Source of the DNA: Streptomyces ipomoeae 91-03
GTDB lineage: Bacteria > Actinomycetota > Actinomycetes > Streptomycetales > Streptomycetaceae
Assembly (NCBI RefSeq): GCF_000317595.1
Contig: NZ_AEJC01000152.1
Coordinates: forward strand, 1 to 42,666
DNA length: 42,666 bases
Direction: 5' to 3'
Shown: piece after piece, positions 1-8,039 of the stretch
How positions within the stretch are numbered: position 1 is the stretch's first letter
Layout: every line of letters begins with the position of its first letter
Translations under genes and position numbers: made by a program
Notes under the pieces: generated by a model
The model's input: only the letters and a program-made list of their open reading frames with translations
The model's database searches: none
Told to the model about the DNA's origin: nothing

Positions 1-6
1 CCCGCG

Positions 7-1077
7 TCAGGACGCGGGCTGCTCCACCTTCGTGTCCGTCTTGCCGTCGACGGCCGCCGCCAGCTGCGGGACCAGCCGTTCGACGACGTACCGCAGGCTG
101 AGGACGGTGCCCATGGACAGGGCGTTGCCGTAGTCGCTGGTCTCGCTGACGTAGACCTCGCGGCCCTCCTTGACGACGTTCAGGTCCTTGTAGGAGGCGT
201 CCTTGTGCAGCTTGTCGGCGTCCTTGGTGACGTCGGTGACCTGCCACACGATGGCGTCCTGGTCGAGCAGGTCGGTGCGCTCCTTGCTGATGTTCGCGCC
301 GAACTGGTCGCCGATCACCTTGTCGAGGTCGGCGGGCAGCGAGAAGCCGAGGTCGGTGAGGAGGTGCGAGCGCGGGTCCTGGCTGCCGAAGACGAACATG
401 CCCTCGTACGGCGTCGCCATCACGGCGCTCTTCCCCTTGAACTCGGGGTGTTCCGCCACGGCCTTCGCGATGGTGTCCTCGGTCTCCTTGACCACCGCGG
501 CGGCCTCGTCCGGCTTGCCGAGCGCCTTGCCGATCGTCTCCGTCTGCTCCTGCCACGGGACGCCGTAGTCGTTGTACTTCTTCGGCTGGGCGACCACCGG
601 GGCGAACTTCGACAGCGACTCGTACTGCTCCTTGGTGAGTCCGCCGTACACCGCGAGGATCAGGTCCGGCTTGAGCGCGGCGATCTTCTCGACCTGCGGG
701 CCGGTGCCGGTGTCCTTCAGCACGGTCGGCGTCTCGGCGGAGCCGAGCTTGTCCTCGGCCCAGGGGGCGATGGCGCCGTCGTAGCCGCCGAGCCACTCCG
801 TGGTGCCGACGGGGACCGTGCCGAGGGCGAGGACCGAGTCCTGGTCGGTGAGGCCGACGGTGACGATCCGCTTCGGTTCGGCCTCGATCGTCGTGCTGCC
901 GTACTTGTGGTCGATGGAGACCGGGAAGGCGGACTCGCCGGAGGAACTCGCCTTGGCGCCGGCGTCCGTCGCGTCGGAGTCCGAGTCGTCGCCCCCACAG
1001 GCCGTGGCCGTGACGACGAGCAGGGTGGCGGAGGCGAGCGCGGCGGCGAGCCGTGGCGCTCTGCGGGAGCGGAACAT
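7..1077 (-). CDS. Iron-siderophore ABC transporter substrate-binding lipoprotein
   Basis: Predicted extracytoplasmic receptor that captures a ferric siderophore and passes it to a membrane transporter. The 356-aa product begins with an Arg-rich n-region and hydrophobic h-region and ends its signal in a lipobox-like TATAC, with the lipidated Cys at residue 27, followed by a Gly/Asp/Ser-rich linker. The mature part has the FecB/FepB-type layout, including an opening VSIDHKYG strand and a PKRIVTVG segment. The ATG at 1077 overlaps the stop of the upstream ABC gene by one base (TGATG), and AAGGA lies about 7 nt before it, so translation is probably coupled. It is the last gene of a three-gene minus-strand operon behind an iron box. 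The siderophore ligand cannot be read from the sequence. Confidence 0.88.
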   Translation of the reverse strand: MFRSRRAPRLAAALASATLLVVTATACGGDDSDSDATDAGAKASSSGESAFPVSIDHKYGSTTIEAEPKRIVTVGLTDQDSVLALGTVPVGTTEWLGGYDGAIAPWAEDKLGSAETPTVLKDTGTGPQVEKIAALKPDLILAVYGGLTKEQYESLSKFAPVVAQPKKYNDYGVPWQEQTETIGKALGKPDEAAAVVKETEDTIAKAVAEHPEFKGKSAVMATPYEGMFVFGSQDPRSHLLTDLGFSLPADLDKVIGDQFGANISKERTDLLDQDAIVWQVTDVTKDADKLHKDASYKDLNVVKEGREVYVSETSDYGNALSMGTVLSLRYVVERLVPQLAAAVDGKTDTKVEQPAS

Positions 1078-3167
1078 CAGCGGTCCTTCTGTTCGGGTTC
1101 CTGTGGAGCGGTACGTGTGGGGGGTTTGAGGGCGGCTTGGGGGCCGCTGTGGCGGGGGGCGGTGTCGCGGGAGGCGGGCTCTTGGCGGCCGGTGGCGCCG
1201 GGTCGGGGCTCGCGGGTGTCGGCGGTCCGCGAACCGCTGTCGCGGGAGCCGGTATCGCGGGGGTCGGTGTCGCGGGAGCCGGTGTCACGGGAGCCGGTGT
1301 CGCGGGTGTTCGACCAGGCCGACCACAGGGCGGCGTACGGGCCCTGGGCGGTGCGCAGTCCGTCGTGCGTGCCGGTCTCGACGATTCGGCCCGCTTCCAT
1401 GACGACGACGCGATCGGCGGTCGCCGCCTGGCTGAGGCGGTGGGCGACGATCAGCGCGGTCCGGCCGTCCACGGCTCGGGCGACCGACTTCTCCAGGGCG
1501 CGCGCCCCGGCGCTGCCCGCCTCGGCGGTGGCCTCGTCGAGGATCACCAGTGGCGGGTCGGCGAGGATCAGCCGGGCCAGCGCGAGGGCCTGGGTGCGCT
1601 CGCCGCTGAGCCGGTGGCCGCCGTCGCCGACGACCGTGGCGAGCCCGTCGGGCAGGGCCTCGGCCCAGCCGAGGGCGTCGACTCGGTCGAGTGCGGCGCG
1701 GAGTTCGTCGTCGGTGGCGTCGGGTTTGGCGAGCCGGAGGTCGTCGGCGAGGGGGCCGGCGAAGACATGGGTCTCCTGGGTGATCAGGGCGATCGTGCGG
1801 GATGCGGCGGACCCGAGTTCGGTGGGCGGGACACCGCCGACCAGCACCGTGCCCGAGGTGGGCGACTGGATGCCTGCCACAAGTCTGGCCAGGGTCGTCT
1901 TGCCCGCTCCGCTGGCGCCGACGAGGGCGACCCGTTCGCCGTGACCGATCGTCAGGTCGATGTCGTGCAGCACGGGGTGGCCGGGCCGATAGGAGTGGCC
2001 GAGACCGCGGACGGTGACCTCGACGCCACCCGCCTCGACGGTGTGGTCCGGGGTCGGCGGCACCGGCTCGTCCGTGACGCCGACGAGCCGGGTGAGGCCC
2101 GCCGTGGCGGACTGGGCGTCGTCGAGGAGGGCGAGGGCGGCGTTGACCGGTCCGAACAGGCTGTGGAAGTACAGGGCGGCGGCCGTCGCCGTACCGATGC
2201 CGGCCGAGCCCTGGCGGACGAGCCAGTACCCGGTGACCAGGACGGCGGCGAGCCCTATGTACTCGGCGATGTGCAGACGGCTGTAGAAGCCGAAGACGAG
2301 CCGCACGCCCCGCATGGTCAGCGCCACCACCGACCAGGACCGTTCGGTGACCCGCTCGGTGTGCTGCCGCTCCAGCCGGAACGCCCGCACGGTCGAACTG
2401 CCGCCCATGGTGTCGAGCAGTTGCTGCTGCTGGGCGCCCGCCGCCACGCGCTGCTCCGCGTAGAGCGGGACGGCCCGGGTGACGTACCAGCGTGCGGTGG
2501 CCGCCTGTACGGGGACCGCGAGCAGCGCGGCCAGCAGGAACCGCCAGTCCAGCAGGGCCATGGCCCCGAGGGTGAGGACGATGGTGAGCACCGAACGGCC
2601 CAGCGCGGGAAGGGCGTTGCGTACGGCGTCGGCGATGAGGGACACATCGGCGGTGACCCGGGCGGTCAGATCACCGGAGCCGGCCTTCTCCAGCCGGTCC
2701 AGCGGCAGCGCCAACGCCCGCTCGACGAAGCGTTCACGCAGCCGCGCCAGCGTGGTCTCCCCCAGCCGTGCGATCAACGACAGCCCGTAGCCGGCGCCGG
2801 CCCCCTGCGCCACCACGACCGCCACCAGCAGCCCCGCGGTGCCTGTGATGGCGTCGACCGAACCGCGCTCGGCCGCCAGGTCGACGATCCGGCCCAGCAG
2901 GGGTGGCACCAGCAGGCCCACGGCGGTGGAGCCGACCATCACCGTGAACGCCAGCAGCGCCGACCACCGCTGCGGGCGCACCAGTTCGGCGACGGCGGCA
3001 CGGGTACGGGCGGGGGTGGCTATGGGGAGCAGCACCGCGGCGGGGGCAGTGGGGGCGGCGGCGGCCGAGTCGAGGTGTGGGTCGGTGGTCGGGGCGGTGC
3101 GGGGGCCGGTGGTCGCGTCGGCGCGCGTCTCGGTGGCCGGTCTCATGTCCGCGCGTGCTTCGGTCAT
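1077..3167 (-). CDS. ABC transporter half-subunit (TMD-NBD), intact Walker A, degenerate signature
   Basis: Exporter-fold ABC half-transporter of 696 aa, with a membrane domain in roughly the first 330 residues and a C-terminal nucleotide-binding domain. Walker A (GASGAGKTT, about residue 414), Q-loop (ITQET), Walker B (LVILDE) and H-loop (VAHRLS) are intact. The signature is LSGER instead of LSGGQ, and the D-loop reads AEAGS instead of SALD. The start is the ATG at 3167, whose ATGA overlaps the stop of the upstream gene; an ATG 10 codons earlier is possible but lacks this coupling. The C-terminus is a long hydrophilic tail with DTGSR repeats. It probably pairs with the product of 3164-5143, and with the lipoprotein downstream may act as a siderophore importer of the IrtAB/YbtPQ kind. 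Export remains an alternative. Confidence 0.88.
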   Translation of the reverse strand: MTEARADMRPATETRADATTGPRTAPTTDPHLDSAAAAPTAPAAVLLPIATPARTRAAVAELVRPQRWSALLAFTVMVGSTAVGLLVPPLLGRIVDLAAERGSVDAITGTAGLLVAVVVAQGAGAGYGLSLIARLGETTLARLRERFVERALALPLDRLEKAGSGDLTARVTADVSLIADAVRNALPALGRSVLTIVLTLGAMALLDWRFLLAALLAVPVQAATARWYVTRAVPLYAEQRVAAGAQQQQLLDTMGGSSTVRAFRLERQHTERVTERSWSVVALTMRGVRLVFGFYSRLHIAEYIGLAAVLVTGYWLVRQGSAGIGTATAAALYFHSLFGPVNAALALLDDAQSATAGLTRLVGVTDEPVPPTPDHTVEAGGVEVTVRGLGHSYRPGHPVLHDIDLTIGHGERVALVGASGAGKTTLARLVAGIQSPTSGTVLVGGVPPTELGSAASRTIALITQETHVFAGPLADDLRLAKPDATDDELRAALDRVDALGWAEALPDGLATVVGDGGHRLSGERTQALALARLILADPPLVILDEATAEAGSAGARALEKSVARAVDGRTALIVAHRLSQAATADRVVVMEAGRIVETGTHDGLRTAQGPYAALWSAWSNTRDTGSRDTGSRDTDPRDTGSRDSGSRTADTREPRPGATGRQEPASRDTAPRHSGPQAALKPPTRTAPQEPEQKDR
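1240..1299. repeat. In-frame 15-nt tandem repeat (4 units) in ABC gene tail
   Basis: Four degenerate 15-nt units (1240-1254, 1255-1269, 1270-1284, 1285-1299), each close to TCGCGGGAGCCGGTG on the plus strand. On the coding strand they give the pentapeptide DTGSR or near variants in the C-terminal tail of the ABC subunit. The unit length keeps the frame, so copy number can change without disrupting the gene. Confidence 0.85.
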
Positions 3168-5143
3168 GTCAGCACCGCCGTCCGGTAGGCCGCGCACTCG
3201 TGGACGAGTTGCTCGTGGGCGCCGGTCGCGTTGACGCGGCCGTCGTGGAGGAGGACGACGCGGTCGGTGACGGCGAGGAGGGCGGGGCTGTTGGTGACCA
3301 GGAGCGTGGTGCGTCCCCGGCGGACGTCCCTGATCCCGGCGGCGATCCGCACCTCGGTGACGGCGTCGACCGCGGTGGTGGGCTCGTGCACGACGAGGAC
3401 CGGCGCGTCGGCGGCCAGGGCGCGGGCCAGGGCGACCCGTTGCCGTTGCCCGCCGGACAGGGAGCGGCCTCGGGCGGTGATGGGCGTGTCGGCGCCGTCG
3501 GGCAGCGCGCGGGTGACCTCGTCGGTGCCGGACGCGGCCATCGCGGCGGCGACGGTGGTCCCGGTGTGCACGCCGGTCGCAGTGTGCACACCGGTCGCGG
3601 TCGCCCCCGGCGCGAGTGCGAGGGCTCCGACCGCGGCGGTGACGTTCTCCAGGACCGTCCCCTCGAACAGGTCCGCGTCGTGCTCGGCGACGAGGATCGC
3701 CGAGCGTACGTCCGCGAGCCCGAGGGCGGTCAGTGCCGTGCCGTCCAGTTCCACGGCGCCGGCGTCCGGGTCGGCGCGACGGCCGAGGCAGCGCAGCAGT
3801 GCCGAGGCGTCGGCGGGGTCGGTGGTGGCGACGCCGACGGTCTCACCGGCGGCGATGTCGATGTCCAGGCCGCGCAGGGTGCCGTGGGAGAGGCCGCGCA
3901 GACGCAGTCGGCCCTCGACGGCGCGGCTCCCGGTCGCCCGGACTTCCGACCCCCGTCCGCCGGTCACCGGCGTCGGCTCCTCCGTGGCCCGGATCCCCGT
4001 CACCCTGTGATCGGTCATCCGGCCATCGGTCACCCGGCCATCGGTCACGGTGCCCTCAGTCAGCCGGCTCGCGTCGGCGTACTCCTTCGGGTGCCCGTTG
4101 CCACTCGCGCGCTCGCTCTCGCTCATATGCGTGTCGCCGCTCGCGTACGCGCCGGCGGCCGACGGCGCCGGCTGCACCGCCCCCGGTGCCCCCAATACCT
4201 CCGCGATCCGGCTCGCCGACGCCCGCCCCTGCGCCAACTCCGCGTTCACCCAGGCGAATTCGGTGAGCGGTCCGATGAGGAACAGGGCGAGGCCGACGGA
4301 GGAGACCAGTTCGCCCAGGCCGATGTCGCCACGGGCGGCGAGCCGTCCGCCGACGAGGGCGACCAGGGCGATGAACGTGCCGGTGAGGATGGTGACGACG
4401 CCGTTCTGCCAGGCTTCGGCGCGGGCGGCGCGCAGGGTGGCGGCGAGCGAGTCCTGGCTGATGTCCCGGTAGCGGGCGACGGCGGCCGACTCGGCGCCGA
4501 TGCCCTTGAGGACGCGGAGTCCGGCGACCAGGTCCGCCGCGACGCCGGAGGCGCGGGCCGCGCGTTCCTGTTCGGTCTCGCTGCGCCGCTCGAGGGGCTT
4601 GCTCAGCAGGTGTCCCAGCCACAGCAGCAGCGGTGTGCCCAGCAGGACGAGGAGGCCCAGGACGAGGGACACCCGGAGCAGGGCGACCGCGCTGACCACG
4701 AGTCCCGCCGTCGCCGCGAAGGCGACGATGAGGGCCATGGCGACGGCACCGACCCGCTTGGCGTCCTCGGTGGCGATGTTCGTCAACTCGCCGGGCAGCC
4801 GCCCCTCTTCGGCGCCGCCCTCGGGGGCGAGGACGCGGCCGACCAGCTCGGTCCTGAGGTGGTGCGCGGCGGTGACGGAGGCGCGTTCGCCCGCGCGGGC
4901 GCTGACGCGGAAGCTGTAGGAGAGTCCGACGTAGACGGCGGCGAGGACGGCGAGCCACAGCAGCAGTCCGGGGACGTCGCCGTCCACGACCCCGCGTTCG
5001 ATGGCCAGTCCGATGAGCACCGGCACGAGCGCCTCGCCCGTCTGGTGCCCCATGCCCAGCACCGAACCCAGCGCGACATCCCGGCGCTGTCCGCCGATCG
5101 CGCGCCACAGAATGCTCCGTCCCGGCGGATCCGCTTTCCTCAC
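3164..5143 (-). CDS. ABC transporter half-subunit (TMD-NBD), degenerate Walker A/B, intact LSGGQ
   Basis: Partner half-transporter of 659 aa: membrane domain, a long linker, then an NBD that has lost its own catalytic residues. The P-loop position (about residues 434-445) reads VATTDPADAS, with no GKS/T. The Q-loop position is EHD instead of Q, Walker B reads VLVVHEP with His for Asp, and the H-loop reads VTNSPAL with Asn for His. The signature LSGGQRQR (about residue 559) is intact. I chose the GTG at 5143 because GGAGG (5149-5153) lies 5 nt upstream; a TTG at 5185 is in frame but poorly supported. As first gene of the operon it lies about 50 nt downstream of an iron box. The linker carries VTDGR-like repeats, and the NBD contains a TGVHTATGVHT insertion. 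Confidence 0.86.
   Translation of the reverse strand: MRKADPPGRSILWRAIGGQRRDVALGSVLGMGHQTGEALVPVLIGLAIERGVVDGDVPGLLLWLAVLAAVYVGLSYSFRVSARAGERASVTAAHHLRTELVGRVLAPEGGAEEGRLPGELTNIATEDAKRVGAVAMALIVAFAATAGLVVSAVALLRVSLVLGLLVLLGTPLLLWLGHLLSKPLERRSETEQERAARASGVAADLVAGLRVLKGIGAESAAVARYRDISQDSLAATLRAARAEAWQNGVVTILTGTFIALVALVGGRLAARGDIGLGELVSSVGLALFLIGPLTEFAWVNAELAQGRASASRIAEVLGAPGAVQPAPSAAGAYASGDTHMSESERASGNGHPKEYADASRLTEGTVTDGRVTDGRMTDHRVTGIRATEEPTPVTGGRGSEVRATGSRAVEGRLRLRGLSHGTLRGLDIDIAAGETVGVATTDPADASALLRCLGRRADPDAGAVELDGTALTALGLADVRSAILVAEHDADLFEGTVLENVTAAVGALALAPGATATGVHTATGVHTGTTVAAAMAASGTDEVTRALPDGADTPITARGRSLSGGQRQRVALARALAADAPVLVVHEPTTAVDAVTEVRIAAGIRDVRRGRTTLLVTNSPALLAVTDRVVLLHDGRVNATGAHEQLVHECAAYRTAVLT
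3564..3599. repeat. In-frame 18-nt direct repeat in ABC gene NBD
   Basis: Two 18-nt units at 3564-3581 and 3582-3599 differ at two positions and encode a duplicated ATGVHT-type hexapeptide inside the degenerate NBD, after the Q-loop region. Confidence 0.8.
4010..4054. repeat. In-frame 15-nt tandem repeat (3 units) in ABC gene linker
   Basis: Three 15-nt units (4010-4024, 4025-4039, 4040-4054) beginning ATCGGTCA on the plus strand. They encode VTDGR-like pentapeptides in the linker between the membrane domain and the NBD. Confidence 0.85.
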
Positions 5144-5191
5144 GCATCCCTCCGGACCGGTTTCACCAACACAGGAACCGTACAAGAAAAC

Positions 5192-5210
5192 TTAGGCAAG
5201 GCTAACTACA
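5192..5210. promoter_or_regulatory. DmdR/IdeR-type iron box upstream of siderophore transporter operon
   Basis: The 19-mer TTAGGCAAGGCTAACTACA matches the actinobacterial iron-box consensus TTAGGTTAGGCTAACCTAA, as I remember it, at 14 of 19 positions, including the core AGG-N3-GGCTAAC. It sits about 50 nt upstream of the GTG at 5143, where a repressor would block transcription. In Streptomyces, DmdR1 with ferrous iron binds such sites and releases them under iron limitation. The site also lies about 150 nt from the divergent amidohydrolase start, but its position favours the ABC operon. Confidence 0.75.
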
Positions 5211-5252
5211 TTTGTCGACCTGGACCAGCCCCGAAGTGCCATGGATACGGAA

Positions 5253-5271
5253 CCGCCGCCCGAAGCGGCGG
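5253..5271. promoter_or_regulatory. Inverted repeat in divergent promoter region
   Basis: CCGCCGC, a 5-nt CCGAA loop and GCGGCGG form a perfect 7-bp hairpin between the iron box and the amidohydrolase gene, about 90 nt before its start. It could be a 5' UTR hairpin of the amidohydrolase transcript or an operator; no T-run follows. Confidence 0.4.
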
Positions 5272-5357
5272 AAGTTGCCGAAGGAACATCAACTCGCTTG
5301 ATCCTTACGGCACTTCCGCGTCCACAGCTCTGAAACGACCGGAAGGACCTCTCTGTC

Positions 5358-6920
5358 GTGCTCTGCACCAGGATCACCAACGCCCGCATCATCACGATGG
5401 ATCCGGCCCGCCCGGCCGCCCGGGAACTCGGCATCTGGCGGGGACGCGTCGTCGGTCTGGACGAGGACGTGGCGGGGCTGTCGGCGCGGCGCACCCTGGA
5501 TCTGGGCGGCGCCACGGTGCTCCCCGGTTTCATCGACGCCCATGTGCATCTGGCGTGGGCGGGGTTGAAGGCCGAGGCGCCCAGTGTCGCGCCGAGTCGG
5601 CGGGCCGAGGACGTGCTCCGGGTCGTGGCGGAAGCGGTGACGCGGGCCCCGGCCGGCGGCTGGGTGGACTTCGGCGGCTACGACCAGCGGGCTCTGGACC
5701 GCCCCCTCACGGCGGCCGACCTCGACACCGTCAGCGCCGGGCGCAAGGTGTTTCTGGGCCATCTCTCCGGGCACGCCTGCCTGGTCAACTCGGCGATCCT
5801 CGACGGACTTCCGGCGGAGGTGGCCCATCCCGACGGCTTCCTCGCGGAGGGTGCCATGGCCGCCGCGCTGCAGACCCGGCCGCCGCACTCCCTCGCCGAA
5901 CTGGCCGCGGCGATCGAGCGGGCCGCGCGCGACTGCCGCGCCGAGGGCATCACGGGCTGCACGGAGGCCGGGGTCGGCGGCCGGCTCATCGGCCACAGCC
6001 CGATCGAGGCCGCCGCCTACCAACTCGCCCACGAGTCGGGCCGACTGCCGCTACGGGTACAGCTGATGGTGGCCGCCGACGCGCTCCACCCGGTCGCCGC
6101 CGACGCCGAGGACACCACGAGCCGGGCGATCGACCTCGGTCTGCGCACCGGCTTCGGCGACGGCGTGCTCTCCCTCGGCGCGCTCAAGGTGTTCACCGAC
6201 GGCGGCATGATGGCCCGCACGGCAGCCCTCACCAGCCCCTACCTCGGCGGTGACGGCTCCGGCCAACTCATGCACGAACCGGAGGCGTTGGAGAGCACGA
6301 TCGTCGCCGGGCATCGCGCGGGCTGGCAGCTCGCCGTGCACGCGATCGGCGACCGTGCCGTCGATGTCGCCCTGGACGCGCTGGAGAAGGCCCAGAAGCT
6401 GAGCCCCCGCCCCGAGGCTCGCCACCGTATCGAGCATGCGGGCCTGGTCCGCCCCGACCAGCTGCCCCGGCTGGCGGCGCTCGGGGTCACCGTCGTCATC
6501 CAGCCGAGCTTCCTGCGCTACTACGGCGACGACTACGCCACGGTGATGGGCGAGGAGCGGGCCGACTGGCTGTACCGGGGCCGGGGTTTCCTCGACCAGG
6601 GCGTCCGGGTCGCGGGCAGCTCCGACCGCCCGGTCGCGAACGGCGCCCCGCTGCGCGCCGTCCAGTTCATGGTGGAGCGGGCCTCGGAGTCCGGTCGGCT
6701 CATCGGCCCCGGCGAGGCGGTGACCGTGGAGGAGGCGCTGAACGCGTACACCGTCGAGGCCGCCCGCGCCTGCCACTGGGAGGCCGACGCCGGCAGTCTC
6801 GCTCCCGGCAAGCGGGCGGATCTCGTGGTGCTGGGGGACGATCCGCGCGGGGTGGACGTGTCGCGCATCGGGGACATCGAGGTGGTGCGGACGTTCGTCG
6901 AAGGCACCGACGAGTACTGA
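5358..6920 (+). CDS. YtcJ-type metal-dependent amidohydrolase
   Basis: Predicted cytosolic amidohydrolase of 520 aa with a TIM-barrel metallo-hydrolase core. The first metal motif is DAHVHLAW (His62 and His64). Later conserved elements include KVFTDGGMM, the HAIGDRAVD histidine, RHRIEHAG and the SSDRPV aspartate, in the order usual for the YtcJ family. The C-terminal PGKRADLVVLG strand completes the small beta-sandwich. The GTG at 5358 is preceded by GGAAGGA at moderate distance. Its substrate cannot be deduced, because YtcJ relatives hydrolyse varied amides and formamides. It is divergent from the iron-regulated operon and monocistronic, with a terminator-like hairpin at 7028-7066. Confidence 0.85.
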   Translation: MLCTRITNARIITMDPARPAARELGIWRGRVVGLDEDVAGLSARRTLDLGGATVLPGFIDAHVHLAWAGLKAEAPSVAPSRRAEDVLRVVAEAVTRAPAGGWVDFGGYDQRALDRPLTAADLDTVSAGRKVFLGHLSGHACLVNSAILDGLPAEVAHPDGFLAEGAMAAALQTRPPHSLAELAAAIERAARDCRAEGITGCTEAGVGGRLIGHSPIEAAAYQLAHESGRLPLRVQLMVAADALHPVAADAEDTTSRAIDLGLRTGFGDGVLSLGALKVFTDGGMMARTAALTSPYLGGDGSGQLMHEPEALESTIVAGHRAGWQLAVHAIGDRAVDVALDALEKAQKLSPRPEARHRIEHAGLVRPDQLPRLAALGVTVVIQPSFLRYYGDDYATVMGEERADWLYRGRGFLDQGVRVAGSSDRPVANGAPLRAVQFMVERASESGRLIGPGEAVTVEEALNAYTVEAARACHWEADAGSLAPGKRADLVVLGDDPRGVDVSRIGDIEVVRTFVEGTDEY

Positions 6921-6995
6921 GACGACGAGACGAGTACTGAGACGACGAGACCACTACCGAGACCGACGAGTACCAAGACCGACGAGTACCGAGAC
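6911..6995. repeat. Tandem repeats spanning the amidohydrolase stop codon
   Basis: An exact 20-bp unit is present twice in tandem (6911-6930 and 6931-6950) and overlaps the last codons and the TGA at 6918-6920. It is followed by two 16-bp units at 6964-6979 and 6980-6995 that share the core CGACGAGTACC. The first unit duplicates the Asp-Glu-Tyr-stop coding end. Confidence 0.85.
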
Positions 6996-7027
6996 TGGGA
7001 CGGGGGTGCGCCGGCAGGTTGTCGTAC

Positions 7028-7066
7028 GGCGGGGGTCGCTTCGGCTACGCCGGTTCCGCCCCCGCC
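7028..7066. terminator. Bidirectional terminator-like hairpin
   Basis: GGCGGGGG (7028-7035) pairs with CCCCCGCC (7059-7066) across a 23-nt loop that itself contains pairing sequence. It lies between the convergent amidohydrolase and DyP genes and could terminate both. No U-tract is seen, as is common in Streptomyces. Confidence 0.55.
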
Positions 7067-7088
7067 CTCGACTCCGCCGGGCAGCCGG

Positions 7089-8039
7089 TCACTCCGGTGG
7101 GCGGCTGTTCGGTATGGCGCGGAGGAAGTCGGCCGACGGAACGAAGAACATCGTTCCGGTGACGGCCCGGGAATAATCCAGGATGGGGTCGTGCCCGGTC
7201 GGGGGTTCGCCGATGAACATCTTCCGCAGCATCGTCTCGGGGACCTCGGGATCGCGGGCGTAGGCGATGAAGTACGTGCCGAACTCGCCGTGTCCGGGCC
7301 TGCCGAAGGGCATCGCGGCGCGCAGTATGCGCCGCTCGGCCCCGTCGGGGCCGAGGACGGTGTTGACGTCGACGTGGGAACCCGGCACGTCCAGTTCGAG
7401 ATTGGTCAGCTTGGTCCGGCCGATGACCTTCTCCTGTGCCTCGACGGCGAGGGCGTCCCAGGAGTCCAGGTCGTGCACGTACTTCTGCACGAGCGCATAG
7501 CTGCCGCCGCGGAACCCGGGGTCCTCGTCGCCGACGAGCACGGCCTCGGCGGCCACCCGCCCGACGGGGTTCTCGGTGCCGTCGACGAAGCCGAGGAGGT
7601 TGCGGGAGTCGAAGTACGCGAAGGCCTGGACCTCGTCCTCCGGCGTGGCCGCGCCGCGCAGTTGCCGCATGATCTCCGCGGCCAGCGCGAAGCACAGGTC
7701 CACGCGCGTCGCCCGGATGTGGAACAGCAGGTCGCCCGGCGTGGACACGGCGCGGTGGCGTGGGCCGTCGAGTTCGGGGAAGGGGTGCAGCGCGGCGGGC
7801 CGAGGGTCGCCGAAGAGCCGGTCCCAGGCCGCCGAGCCGATTCCGGCCACACAGCCGAGGGCGCCGTCGGGGCTGGAGAACCCCACCGCCCGTTCCAGTC
7901 CGGCGAGCCCCGCCAGCACCCCGCGTGCGGCGGACTCTCCGCCCGGAACGACCGTGACGACCAGAAACACGGCGGCGGGTGTCAACGGGCTCAGCATCGG
8001 CTGGGGCAGTACGTCATCCGACGGGACCGGCAGCACCAT
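7089..8039 (-). CDS. DyP-type peroxidase, B/P class
   Basis: Heme peroxidase of 316 aa that would use H2O2 to oxidise dyes, phenolics or Mn(II). The family signature GFVDGTENP is at residues 150-158, with the distal Asp at 153. The probable proximal heme His is 222 (GSHVDVN) and the distal Arg is 240. The segment ILRAAMPFG has Ala242 where B-type enzymes normally have Asn (IVRxNMPFG). The ATG at 8039 is preceded by GGGGGAG 6 nt upstream; the frame continues upstream without family similarity. There is no signal peptide, and I see no encapsulin gene nearby or obvious encapsulin-targeting tail. It is convergent with the amidohydrolase. Confidence 0.9.
   Translation of the reverse strand: MVLPVPSDDVLPQPMLSPLTPAAVFLVVTVVPGGESAARGVLAGLAGLERAVGFSSPDGALGCVAGIGSAAWDRLFGDPRPAALHPFPELDGPRHRAVSTPGDLLFHIRATRVDLCFALAAEIMRQLRGAATPEDEVQAFAYFDSRNLLGFVDGTENPVGRVAAEAVLVGDEDPGFRGGSYALVQKYVHDLDSWDALAVEAQEKVIGRTKLTNLELDVPGSHVDVNTVLGPDGAERRILRAAMPFGRPGHGEFGTYFIAYARDPEVPETMLRKMFIGEPPTGHDPILDYSRAVTGTMFFVPSADFLRAIPNSRPPE

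Noticed and set aside
3077..6253. Long plus-strand frame across the ABC genes and amidohydrolase start
   Set aside because: Gly/Arg/Asp-rich translation without domains, antisense to the ABC subunits and out of frame with the amidohydrolase.
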